Part shown: one piece after another, positions 18,639 to 26,478 of the stretch
Numbering within the stretch: the first letter of the stretch is position 1
How the letters are laid out: each line of letters opens with the position of its first letter
NCBI RefSeq assembly: GCF_000025265.1
Contig: NC_013739.1
Location: forward strand, 2,976,001-3,040,000
Origin: Conexibacter woesei DSM 14684
GTDB lineage: Bacteria; Actinomycetota; Thermoleophilia; Solirubrobacterales; Solirubrobacteraceae
Length of the DNA: 64,000 bases
Direction: 5' to 3'
The notes under the pieces: model-generated
Seen by the model: the letters and a program-made list of their open reading frames with translations, nothing else
Told to the model about the DNA's origin: nothing
Databases searched by the model: none
Made by a program: the position numbers and the translations under genes

Positions 18639-20284
18639 ACGTCGAGCGTCACTTTCGTTCGGGGGACAGCGATGCAGGGAAGGCATTCGTCGTCGGCGTG
18701 CGGGGCGGTCGCGTCGCCGAGCTGCTGGACCTCGCCGTCGAGCACGCGCGTCGCGCACGTGCCGCACGTCCCGACCCGGCAGCTCGATGGGATCCGGACG
18801 CGGTTGGCCTCTGCCAGCTCCAGCAGCGTCAGCGTCGGATCGGTCCAGAGGCAGAAGCGCGCGGAGCGCGCGAACGAGACGTACAGCCCGCCTTCGGGCA
18901 CCGTCACCGCGTCGGCCATGCGCGCGGCCGAGACGAACGACTCGACCGCGATCCGCTCCGGCGCGACGCCCGCCTCGGCGAGCGCGATGGGCAGCCGCTC
19001 GACCATCTGCTGCGGCCCGCAGATCATGAAGCGCGTCTCCGGCGGGACCGCGGCGACGAGCTGCTCGGCCGTCAGCCGGCCGTCGCGACTCGTCACCCGC
19101 GGCACGTACGCAAACGACGGCAGCCGCTGTGCCAGACCGCGCAGCCAGGCGCCGTCGATCTCGTCCGCGGCGCTGCGCGCGCTGGCGAACAGCCACACCG
19201 GCCGACCGGCGCCCGTGCGTTCGAGCGTCGCGAGCATCCCGCGGAACGGCGTCACCCCGATCCCGCCGGCGACGAACGCCAGCGGCTCCTCGCCGGGCGG
19301 CAGCGTGAAGACGCCGTTGGGCGCGCTGCAGCTCAGCACGTCGCCGACGCGGACGCGGTCGTGCAGCGCTTGGGAGCCGGGACCCGCGTCGCGCTTCACC
19401 ATCACGCGGTAGGCGGCGTCGCCGGCGGCGCCGACGAGCGAGTAGGAGCGGTGGGCGCGGCCGTCGTCGAGCGGGACCTCCAGCGTCACGAACTGGCCGC
19501 CCTGGAAGGGGGTCAGCGGCGCGTCGTCGGCCGCCTCCCACGTCAGCGCGAGGACGTCGTCGGTGACCGCGACCCGCTCGGCGAGCCGCACGGCGCGGGG
19601 CGGCACGCTGACGGGCGCAGGGCGCTGCGGCTCGGCGAGCCGGCGCGCGACCTTCTCCAGGTGGCTGCGCCACTCCTCGCTCAGCGGCGCATGCTCCAGC
19701 GCGCGCTCGACTGCCTCCAGCTCCTCGGGGCCGGTGTCGAGCCGCAGGCGGACCAGCTCGGCGACGGTGAGCCGGCTCGGGTCGCGCCGCAGCAGCTCGA
19801 TCGCGTCGCCGGCTGCGACTGAGCCCTCCTCGATCACGCGCAGGTAGAAGCCGGTGCGGCGCTCCTCCATCAGCAGCGCGGGCATGTCGGCGCGGTCGAG
19901 CCGCAGCGCGAGCTTGTAGCAGCTGACGCGCGGCTCGGTCACCTGCAGCACGCAGTCGCCGAAGCGCAGCACGTCGCCGATCGCCAGCTCGTCTTCGAGC
20001 AGCCCGCCGACGAGCAGGTTCTCGCCGAAGCTGCCGGCCTCCAGCTCACGGCCGAGCGTCCGCGACCAGAACGGGTAGTGCTCGGCCGGGTAGGCGTAGA
20101 CGGCCTTGTCGGGCCCGCCGTGGGCGACGAGGTCGGCCTGGCCGTCGCCGTCGAGGTTGAGCTGCCGGACAGCGACGCGGCCGTCGACCGGCGCCTTGAA
20201 GATGCCTGTCGCGACGTCGCTGCCCTTCCACGTCACGGTGCGCGGGCGGCCGACGCAGACGGTGCGGACGTGGGCGTTCGTCAT
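18635..20284 (-). CDS. MOSC domain fused to a ferredoxin-reductase-type FAD/2Fe-2S oxidoreductase
   Basis: A 549-residue three-part protein. Residues about 1-165 are a MOSC domain of the YiiM type (H-G-G-P-D-K-A-V-Y-A-Y and G-S-F-G-E-N-L). A short helical YiiM-like segment follows (170-215). Residues 225-445 form an FAD/NAD(P)H reductase (R-S-Y-S-L, G-G-I-G-V-T-P, I-C-G-P). The last 90 residues are a plant-type ferredoxin with C-R-V-G-T-C-G-T-C and a distal Cys. It is probably an electron-transfer protein that reduces an N-hydroxylated or similar compound, as the MOSC partners of mARC-like systems do. It starts at ATG 20284 and lies 32 bp behind the MetE-like gene. Confidence 0.82.
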   Translation of the reverse strand: MTNAHVRTVCVGRPRTVTWKGSDVATGIFKAPVDGRVAVRQLNLDGDGQADLVAHGGPDKAVYAYPAEHYPFWSRTLGRELEAGSFGENLLVGGLLEDELAIGDVLRFGDCVLQVTEPRVSCYKLALRLDRADMPALLMEERRTGFYLRVIEEGSVAAGDAIELLRRDPSRLTVAELVRLRLDTGPEELEAVERALEHAPLSEEWRSHLEKVARRLAEPQRPAPVSVPPRAVRLAERVAVTDDVLALTWEAADDAPLTPFQGGQFVTLEVPLDDGRAHRSYSLVGAAGDAAYRVMVKRDAGPGSQALHDRVRVGDVLSCSAPNGVFTLPPGEEPLAFVAGGIGVTPFRGMLATLERTGAGRPVWLFASARSAADEIDGAWLRGLAQRLPSFAYVPRVTSRDGRLTAEQLVAAVPPETRFMICGPQQMVERLPIALAEAGVAPERIAVESFVSAARMADAVTVPEGGLYVSFARSARFCLWTDPTLTLLELAEANRVRIPSSCRVGTCGTCATRVLDGEVQQLGDATAPHADDECLPCIAVPRTKVTLDV

Positions 20285-20316
20285 TCCCGTCGCTTCCGTG
20301 CGCCGGTCCGCGCTGC

Positions 20317-21504
20317 TCAGGCGCCGAAGAGGCGCTTGCTGGCGATCTGCGCGCCTTCGGCGAGGATCTCGAGCTTCTTCCAGGCGACGTCCTCGGCGAC
20401 CATGGTGTAGCCGGCGAAGGTGCTGAAGCCGCAGTCGGTGCTGGCGATCACGCGCGTCGGGTCGCCGACGGCGTCGGCGAAGCGGCAGATGCGGTCGGCG
20501 ACGACCTCGGGGTGTTCGAGGTAGTTGTAGGTGACGTCGATCACGCCCGGGATCAGGACCGTGCCCGCGGGGAGCGGATGCGTCGCGAACAGCTTGTACT
20601 CGTGCTGGTGTCTCGGGTTTGCGCCCGCGAGCGAGATCGCGCCGACGTTCGCGCGGTAGACGGTCTCCAGCAGCGGTTCGAGGTCGATGTCGTCGATGTG
20701 CGGCCCGTCCCAGTTGCCCCAGCAGACGTGCATCCGCACCTGCTCGCGGGGGATGTCGGCGAGTGCGTCGTTGAGCGCGTCGATGTGCCACCCGATCCGC
20801 TCGACGAAGTCGCTCCACGGGCGGTCGCGGTAGAGCACGTTGCGCTCGTAGGCGAGGTCGGGGCAGTCGATCTGCAGCACGTGACCCTGCGCGGCGACGA
20901 AGTCGTACTCGCGCTTGAGCTCGCGCGAGAGATCGGCGAGGTAGTCGCGGTCGTCGGCGTAGGCGGGGTTGGCGGGGTCGAGCAGCAGCGTCGTCGAGAC
21001 GAGACCGGGGGAGACGGCGGTCACGAACGTCTCCTCGAAGGCACTGTCTGCGCGCCCGAGCGCCGCGGCGAACAGCTCCAGCTCCTCCCTGGCGACGGCC
21101 AGCTCGGGGTCGTAGGCGACGCGGGCCTGCGCCATCGGCACGCCGTAGCGCGTGCTCGACTCCGGGTCGCTGTCGGAGGAGAGCCGCTTCAGCTTCGCGT
21201 AGCCGGGGAACTTGTCGATGTCGGTCGTCGTGCCGCGGTCGCCGACGCCGCCGAAGCCGGTCATGCGGTCCTTGACGTACTGCGAGAAGCCGATCCGCGG
21301 CATCTCGCCGTCACCGCCGACGTCGACCCCCGCGGCCAGCTGGCGCGTGACGACGTGGTCGAGGTCTGCGGCGACCTGCGCGCGGAAGACGTCGCGGTCG
21401 ACGTCCTCGCCCTGCTCCACGCGCACGAGCAGGTCGAGCAGCGCCTGGCTGCGCGGCAGGCTGCCGACGTGCGTCGTGAGGATGCGGTCGTCGCTCGTCT
21501 TCAT
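20317..21504 (-). CDS. MetE C-terminal-domain-like methyl- or alkyltransferase, copy 1
   Basis: A 395-residue single-domain relative of cobalamin-independent methionine synthase (about 750 residues); the MetE N-terminal domain is absent. The zinc H-x-C (M-H-V-C-W-G-N-W) and the distal Cys (T-D-C-G-F-S) are kept, but the position of the third MetE ligand, a Glu, reads I-S-L-A-G-A. The epoxyalkane:coenzyme M transferases are also single-domain MetE relatives, so an alkyl-thiol transfer role is possible. It starts at ATG 21504 after GAGGAGG. About four residues in five match the copy at 25198. It heads the leftward operon down to 15880. Confidence 0.78.
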   Translation of the reverse strand: MKTSDDRILTTHVGSLPRSQALLDLLVRVEQGEDVDRDVFRAQVAADLDHVVTRQLAAGVDVGGDGEMPRIGFSQYVKDRMTGFGGVGDRGTTTDIDKFPGYAKLKRLSSDSDPESSTRYGVPMAQARVAYDPELAVAREELELFAAALGRADSAFEETFVTAVSPGLVSTTLLLDPANPAYADDRDYLADLSRELKREYDFVAAQGHVLQIDCPDLAYERNVLYRDRPWSDFVERIGWHIDALNDALADIPREQVRMHVCWGNWDGPHIDDIDLEPLLETVYRANVGAISLAGANPRHQHEYKLFATHPLPAGTVLIPGVIDVTYNYLEHPEVVADRICRFADAVGDPTRVIASTDCGFSTFAGYTMVAEDVAWKKLEILAEGAQIASKRLFGA

Positions 21505-21581
21505 CGGCTCCTCCTCGAGGAGATCGCAAAAGGGCTGGCGACGCCAATGCTCGCTGCTGCGGGCGACGGCCGGGTCGGCCG

Positions 21582-21596
21582 TTCCGCAGCGAGAAA
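21582..21596. promoter_or_regulatory. Palindromic operator S4 upstream of MetE-like copy 1
   Basis: TTCCGC-AGC-GAGAAA, an imperfect member of the shared palindrome set. On the minus strand a -10-like GAGCAT (21547-21552) lies 29 bp downstream and leads to the start at 21504. Confidence 0.5.
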
Positions 21597-21628
21597 CGGG
21601 GATGCGAACAGGCCGCCGAAGCGGCCGG

Positions 21629-21643
21629 TTCCACGCGGTGAAA
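21629..21643. promoter_or_regulatory. Palindromic operator S5 upstream of the second iclR gene
   Basis: TTCCAC-GCG-GTGAAA with five of six positions paired. On the plus strand CACCAT (21673-21678) follows after 29 bp and lies 26 nt before the iclR start. This suggests autoregulation of the regulator. Confidence 0.55.
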
Positions 21644-21704
21644 CGGTGCTTGCGCGGCGTCGGGCGGGTGCTCACCATGGGCCGATGACGATCGGCGGCG
21701 TCGC

Positions 21705-22541
21705 GTGACGCGCTTCTCCACCGTGCCCGCTCCGCGCGGCGAGTCCCCGGAGCCGCCCGCGCGGCCCAGCGTCCGCTCGATCGCCCGCGCGCTGCGCGTG
21801 CTGCGGATCATGGCGGCGCCCGAGCGCTCGGAATGGTCGCTGTTCGAGCTGTGCCAGGCGGCGAACCTGCCGAAGGCGACCGTCCACCGCCTGCTCGGGA
21901 CGATGATCGAGGAGGGCTTCGTCGAGCACGCGCGCAACCCCGGGTACTACCGCCTCGGCCTCGAGGCGGCGATCGTCGGGCATGCGAGCCTCGAACGCCG
22001 CAAGCCGGAGGCGTCGGTCGACCGGATCCTCACCGACCTGGTGCGGCGCGTGCAGGAGACCGTCAGCGTCGGCCTGCTGTCCGGCACGAGCATGCTCTCG
22101 ATCGCGCGCACGCACCCCAGCGGGACGCGCCACGCGGACGTCGCGCGCGGCGCCGTGCTGCCGGCGCACGTCTCCTCGGGCGGCAAGATGCTGCTCGCGT
22201 CGCTGCCGCCCGAGCGGGTCGCCGAGCTGTACCGCGGGCGGCATGCGCTGCAGCGCTTCACGCCGAAGACGATCGCCACGGTGCCGGAGCTGATGCGCCA
22301 TCTCGCGATCGTGCGCGAGCGCGGCTACGGGATCGACGACGAGGAGTACGTGACCGGGGTGCGCTGCCTGACCGTCCCGATCCCGTCCGCCGCGGGACCA
22401 TCGCACTACTGCGTCGGGCTGTCTGCGCCGACGGCGCGCGCGACGCTCACCCAGCTGCGGATCGCCGTGCGGATCCTCGACGTCGCGGCGGTCCAGCTGG
22501 CACCGTACTTCGTGAACGGCGCGGCGCCCGCGCCCGACTGA
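21705..22541 (+). CDS. IclR-family transcriptional regulator, likely autoregulated
   Basis: 278 residues. The winged HTH lies at about 22-85 (F-E-L-C-Q-A-A-N-L-P-K-A-T-V-H-R-L-L) and the IclR ligand domain at about 95-265, with V-S-S-G-G-K-M-L-L-A. GTG 21705 is the only plausible start before the HTH; an ATG at 21685 is out of frame. It is divergent from the MetE-like operon, and two palindromes lie in the spacer. Its position in the middle of the operator-bearing genes makes it the best candidate for the common regulator. Confidence 0.88.
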   Translation: MTRFSTVPAPRGESPEPPARPSVRSIARALRVLRIMAAPERSEWSLFELCQAANLPKATVHRLLGTMIEEGFVEHARNPGYYRLGLEAAIVGHASLERRKPEASVDRILTDLVRRVQETVSVGLLSGTSMLSIARTHPSGTRHADVARGAVLPAHVSSGGKMLLASLPPERVAELYRGRHALQRFTPKTIATVPELMRHLAIVRERGYGIDDEEYVTGVRCLTVPIPSAAGPSHYCVGLSAPTARATLTQLRIAVRILDVAAVQLAPYFVNGAAPAPD

Positions 22542-22564
22542 GCCGGGCGCGGACGAGCGTTCGC

Positions 22565-23140
22565 TCAGTTCGCTGCGACGACTGGGGGCGTTCTCCCTGT
22601 CGCCTCGACCGCAGCGGCGACCTCGGGCCCGAAGGCGGCGATCGCCTCCAGCACCGACGGCGCGAGCGTTATGTCGTTCATATCGCGCACGTCGCCCGTG
22701 ATCAGCACCTGCAGGTGGCCGTCGGCGTCGCCGACGTTCTGGAAGCCGCGCATCACGCCGGGCGGGATCGAGATCGTGTCGAGCTCGTCGAGGAAGGTCT
22801 CGTGCTCGCCGTGCTCTCCGTAGTAGACGCGAAAGCGGCCGCGCAGGCAGGTGAACGTCTCGGTCGTCTGCCGATGACGGTGCAGGCCCGGACCCTGCCC
22901 CGGAGGGCAGATCGCGATGTTGAGCGAGAAGCCCTCGACGTCGGTGATCGGCGACGGGTTCGCGAACGGCCCCTCGAGGCCCGCGGGCGTGGCCACGGTC
23001 CGCAGTCTGCGCGCGAGGAAGATGTCGCGCGCCTCCTGCGGGACGATCGGGTCGTCTTGGATCGTCCATGCGTCGAGCGCGGCGAAGCGCGCGACGCGCG
23101 TCGACTCCATCTGCTCTCTCGTGACGGCGGCAGGGTCCAT
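22565..23140 (-). CDS. Single-domain cupin protein
   Basis: A 191-residue cupin. Motif 1 is G-x3-G-L-H87-R-H89-R-Q-T-T-E94, with all expected metal ligands of the first motif. Motif 2 (P-P-G-V-M-R-G-F-Q-N-V-G) lacks the usual His, which occurs in non-enzymatic and some dioxygenase cupins. The ATG at 23140 is preferred over 23146 because AGGAGG overlaps the latter. It is transcribed alone, divergent from the DppA-like gene, and carries its own operator S6. The function is unknown, possibly an aromatic or quercetin-type dioxygenase or isomerase. Confidence 0.75.
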   Translation of the reverse strand: MDPAAVTREQMESTRVARFAALDAWTIQDDPIVPQEARDIFLARRLRTVATPAGLEGPFANPSPITDVEGFSLNIAICPPGQGPGLHRHRQTTETFTCLRGRFRVYYGEHGEHETFLDELDTISIPPGVMRGFQNVGDADGHLQVLITGDVRDMNDITLAPSVLEAIAAFGPEVAAAVEATGRTPPVVAAN

Positions 23141-23207
23141 CGGCATCCTCCTGTGGTTCGACGTGCTCCGTGATGATCGGTGGCGGCGCAGCGCCGGTCC
23201 AGGGCAG

Positions 23208-23222
23208 TTTCGGGGAGCGGAA
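23208..23222. promoter_or_regulatory. Palindromic operator S6 upstream of the cupin gene
   Basis: TTTCGG-GGA-GCGGAA, an imperfect copy. A minus-strand -10-like GATCAT (23173-23178) lies 29 bp away, 32 nt before the cupin start. Confidence 0.5.
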
Positions 23223-23243
23223 CCGCCGCGCGCGAGCGCCCGG

Positions 23244-23258
23244 TTCCGCCGTGCGGAA
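23244..23258. promoter_or_regulatory. Palindromic operator S7 in the cupin/dppA spacer
   Basis: TTCCGC-CGT-GCGGAA, perfect 6-bp arms. A plus-strand -10-like TAGCTT (23288-23293) follows after 29 bp. It may drive a longer dppA leader from further upstream than S8. Confidence 0.58.
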
Positions 23259-23393
23259 GCGGCCGTTGCGGCGGCACGGCGCATGGCTAGCTTGCGCTGC
23301 GAGATGAGCGAACAGACGCCCCTCGAGCCGGAGGCGGTCCGCGCCGCGCAGCTGCTCGGCGTCGTTCTGCTCTCCAGAATGCGGCGCGTCGGG

Positions 23394-23408
23394 TTCCGGC
23401 TCGCGGAA
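23394..23408. promoter_or_regulatory. Palindromic operator S8 upstream of the DppA-like gene
   Basis: TTCCGG-CTC-GCGGAA. CAAGCT (23439-23444) follows after 30 bp and lies 40 nt before the start at 23485. The dpp operon has the same layout (CAAGGT, 41 nt before 8069). Confidence 0.58.
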
Positions 23409-23484
23409 CGGCCCATGGACGCGGGTGCAGCGCGACTCCAAGCTGCGCGCCGAGGGAGCACTTTCCAACGTCTGTGGAGGTCAC

Positions 23485-25107
23485 ATGCTGATCGGCAAGT
23501 CTGCACCTGCGGCGGCGATCGTCGGCGCGCTCTGCGCGTTCGCGATCGCCGGCTGCGGCGGTGACAGCGACTCGTCGTCGACGACGGACACGAGCGCGAG
23601 CAAGGGCGGAGGCGGAGGCGCCGCCGCGACAGGCGCGCTCAGAAGCGGCGGCACGCTGACCGCCGCGCTGACGGCCGAGCCCGACTACCTCGACCCAGCG
23701 AGAGCGCAGTCGGGGCAGAGCTGGCAGGCGCTGGTGCCGATCTGCGAGGGCCTCTACGCGCTCGACGGCGGCGCGACGAAACCGCAGCTCGCCGTCGGCG
23801 AGCCGGTCCTCCGGGACGGCGGCAAGACGGTCACGATCAGGCTGCGCAGAGGCGTCAGGTTCAACGACGGCACGCCGTTCGACGCCGAAGCGGTAAAGAC
23901 GTCGCTGCTGCGCAACCACAGAACGTCGGTGCTGTTCCAGGGCATCCCGCTGGAGCAGGTGCTGACGCCGTCGGCAGACACGATCGTGCTGAAGCTGGCG
24001 GCGCCGTACGCGCCGCTGATCTCCGACCTCGCCGGCCCCGGCGGCATGATCGCCTCGCCCGCGCAGCTGGAGAAGCTGGGCGACAGATTCGGCGACGACC
24101 CGGTCTGCGTCGGGCCGTTCGAGTTCGTCAGCCGCAGAGCCGGCGACGCGATCACGCTCAGACGCGCGCCCGGGTACTACGACGCCGACCGCGTCAAGCT
24201 CGACGAGCTGGTCTTCAAGATCATGCCGGACGAGGACGCGCGCAGCACGAGCCTGCGCTCCGGCACGATCGACGTCGCGCTGGACCCGGCCGACGCGGAA
24301 GGGCTTGCGGGCGACGACGCGCTGCGCGTCGCGGAGGTTCCCGGCGCGGGCTGGCACGGCGTCTACTTCAACGTCGGCAACTCCGCCGGCATGGGCAAGC
24401 CGCTGGCGCCGCGCGACAGCGCGCTCGGCAGATCGGCCGCCGTGCGCAGAGCGTTCGAGCGCACGCTCGACCGCGAGGCGCTGCTGTCGCTCGGCCACGA
24501 CGCCGGCGCGGACGTCTCGTGCAGCATCATCTCGACGACCAGCTCGCTGCGCTCCGACGTCCCGTGCGAGGCGAACGCCGATCCCGAGGCGGCGCGACAG
24601 CTGCTGGAGGAGGCCGGGGTGGAGACGCCGGTCAAGGCCCAGCTGAACGTCTCGGCGTCGCCGGACCTGCTGCGTGAGGCGCAGGCGATCCAGGCGATGG
24701 CGAGAGAGGGCGGGTTCGAGGTCGAGATCGACCAGTGCGACGTCGCGAGCTGCATCAAGCGGCTGATCGGCGGCGACTTCGACCTGGCGCTCGGCGGCTT
24801 CTCCGGCTTCCCCGACCCCGATCCGAGCATCAGCCCGTTCGTCTCGACCAGAGGCGGGTTCAACTTCGTCGGCATGTCGGACCCGGAGCTCGACAGACTG
24901 CTGGAGCAGGCCCGCGCCGCGTCCGGCGACGAGGCGGAGCGCAGACAGCTCTACGCACGCGCTCTGGAGATCGTCAGCGAGCAGCTGCCGCTGGCGGTCA
25001 TCGGCAACCCCGGCGTGACCGTCGCGTCGCGCAGCGACGTCGGCGGCTTCGAGGTCTCCGCGAGCGAGATCGTCGACTTCACCGGCGCCGGGTTCACGCA
25101 GGGCTGA
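23485..25107 (+). CDS. dppA: Peptide/nickel-type ABC substrate-binding lipoprotein (orphan DppA-like)
   Basis: A 540-residue SBP_bac_5 family protein. The signal peptide ends in the lipobox A-I-A-G-C with Cys24, then a Ser/Thr/Gly tether. The body starts G-G-T-L-T-A-A-L and has the L-D-P-A-R-A motif and the D-G-T-P-F-D-A-E-A-V block near residue 130. ATG 23485 follows TGGAGG; the 20-residue upstream extension is not needed. No permease genes adjoin it. Its leader matches the remnant before dppB at 8069, so it probably feeds DppBCDF. Arginine is often AGA, as in the other binding protein and unlike dppBCDF, perhaps a mark of high expression. Confidence 0.88.
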   Translation: MLIGKSAPAAAIVGALCAFAIAGCGGDSDSSSTTDTSASKGGGGGAAATGALRSGGTLTAALTAEPDYLDPARAQSGQSWQALVPICEGLYALDGGATKPQLAVGEPVLRDGGKTVTIRLRRGVRFNDGTPFDAEAVKTSLLRNHRTSVLFQGIPLEQVLTPSADTIVLKLAAPYAPLISDLAGPGGMIASPAQLEKLGDRFGDDPVCVGPFEFVSRRAGDAITLRRAPGYYDADRVKLDELVFKIMPDEDARSTSLRSGTIDVALDPADAEGLAGDDALRVAEVPGAGWHGVYFNVGNSAGMGKPLAPRDSALGRSAAVRRAFERTLDREALLSLGHDAGADVSCSIISTTSSLRSDVPCEANADPEAARQLLEEAGVETPVKAQLNVSASPDLLREAQAIQAMAREGGFEVEIDQCDVASCIKRLIGGDFDLALGGFSGFPDPDPSISPFVSTRGGFNFVGMSDPELDRLLEQARAASGDEAERRQLYARALEIVSEQLPLAVIGNPGVTVASRSDVGGFEVSASEIVDFTGAGFTQG

Positions 25108-25113
25108 CGTTCG

Positions 25114-25128
25114 TTCCTCATCATGGAA
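25114..25128. promoter_or_regulatory. Palindromic operator S10 upstream of MetE-like copy 2
   Basis: TTCCTC-ATC-ATGGAA keeps only the TTCC/GGAA core. GAATCT (25158-25163) follows after 29 bp, 34 nt before the start at 25198. It begins 6 bp after the dppA stop. Confidence 0.45.
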
Positions 25129-25197
25129 TGGCGTTGACCGCGACCGCCGGCAGCAGCGAATCTGCTGGTGTCTGACGGGAGCGATCGAGGAGATCCG

Positions 25198-26388
25198 ATG
25201 AAGACCAGCGACACCCGCATCCTGACGACGCACGTCGGGAGCCTCCCGCGCAGCAGAGCGCTGCTGGACCTGCTCGTCGCGATCGAGAACGGGGAGGAGG
25301 TCGACCGCGAGCTGTTCCGCAGCCAGGTGGCCGACGACCTCGACCACGTCGTCACGCGCCAGCTGGCCGCGGGGGTCGACGTCGGCGGCGACGGCGAGAT
25401 GCCGCGGATCGGCTTCTCGCAGTACGTCAAGGACCGCATGACCGGGTTCGGCGGCGTCGCGCAGCGAGGCGTCGTGACCGACCTCGAGAAGTTCCCCGGC
25501 TACGCCGAGCTGAAAGGCCTGAGACCGACCGGCAACGAGCTGAGATCGAGCACGCTCTACACGGTGCCCGAGGCGCAGGACCGCGTCGTCTACGACCCCG
25601 AGCTGGCGGTCGCCAGGGAGGAGCTGGAGCTGTTCGCCGCGGCGCTCGGCCGTGCGAGCGGCGCCGGCTTCGAGGAGACGTTCGTGACGGCGGTCTCGCC
25701 CGGCCTCGTCACGACGACGCTGCTGCGCGCGGAGGGCAATCCCGCCTACGCGGACGACCGCGAGTACCTCGCCGACGTCTCGCGCGAGCTGAAGCAGGAG
25801 TACGAGTACGTCGCCGCGCAGGGTCACGTGCTGCAGATCGACTGTCCCGACCTCGCGTTCGAGCGCAACGTGCTCTACCGCGACCGCCCGTGGGAGGAGT
25901 TCCTGGAGCGGATCGGCTGGCACGTCGCCGCGCTCAACGACGCGCTCGCGGACATCCCGCGCGAGCGGGTGCGGATGCACGTCTGCTGGGGCAACTGGGA
26001 CGGGCCGCACATCGACGACATCGACCTCGAGCCGCTGCTGGAGACCGTCTACCGCGCGAACGTCGGCGCGATCTCGATGGCCGGCGCCAATCCGCGTCAC
26101 CAGCACGAGTACAAGCTGTTCGGGCGCTACCCGCTGCCGGACGGCGTGGTGCTCGCGCCCGGCGTGATCGACGTCACCTACAACTATCTGGAGCACCCGG
26201 AGGTCGTCGCCGACCGGATCTGCCGCTACGCGGAGGCGATCGGCGATCCGACGCGCGTGATCGCGTGCACCGACTGCGGCTTCAGCACCTTCGCCGGCTA
26301 CACGATGGTCGCCGAGGACGTCGTCTGGAAGAAGCTCGAGATCCTCGCCGAGGGCGCGCGGATCGCGACCGACCGCTTGTTCGGCTGA
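25198..26388 (+). CDS. MetE C-terminal-domain-like methyl- or alkyltransferase, copy 2
   Basis: A 396-residue paralogue of the 20317-21504 gene, with long identical blocks (for example the G-D-G-E-M-P-R-I-G-F-S-Q-Y-V-K region near 65 and C-W-G-N-W-D-G-P-H near 265). It keeps the zinc H-x-C and the distal Cys, and again reads I-S-M-A-G-A where MetE has its Glu ligand. ATG 25198 follows GAGGAG. The most different segment is residues 95-125, which may line the substrate pocket. The two copies lie in opposite orientation about 3.7 kb apart and both sit behind the shared operator. Confidence 0.78.
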   Translation: MKTSDTRILTTHVGSLPRSRALLDLLVAIENGEEVDRELFRSQVADDLDHVVTRQLAAGVDVGGDGEMPRIGFSQYVKDRMTGFGGVAQRGVVTDLEKFPGYAELKGLRPTGNELRSSTLYTVPEAQDRVVYDPELAVAREELELFAAALGRASGAGFEETFVTAVSPGLVTTTLLRAEGNPAYADDREYLADVSRELKQEYEYVAAQGHVLQIDCPDLAFERNVLYRDRPWEEFLERIGWHVAALNDALADIPRERVRMHVCWGNWDGPHIDDIDLEPLLETVYRANVGAISMAGANPRHQHEYKLFGRYPLPDGVVLAPGVIDVTYNYLEHPEVVADRICRYAEAIGDPTRVIACTDCGFSTFAGYTMVAEDVVWKKLEILAEGARIATDRLFG

Positions 26389-26396
26389 GAGCGCGT

Positions 26397-26411
26397 TTCC
26401 ACCGTGAGGAA
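26397..26411. promoter_or_regulatory. Palindromic operator S9 upstream of the gentisate operon
   Basis: TTCCAC-CGT-GAGGAA. TAGCGT (26440-26445) follows after 28 bp, then GGAGGAG and the ATG at 26479. This is the clearest promoter of the set because the -10 is closest to TAnnnT. Confidence 0.6.
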
Positions 26412-26478
26412 AGCGTTCGCCGGTGCGGGGAGGGCGCCGTAGCGTGCGTCCTCTCAAGCGTCTTCCGGAGGAGTCTCC

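Noticed and set aside
23304-23564. An 86-codon plus-strand ORF starting 10 nt after TAGCTT, overlapping the dppA start
   Set aside because: Its second half is an out-of-frame reading of the dppA signal peptide and gives a run of Arg, so it is more likely a spurious ORF within the dppA leader.
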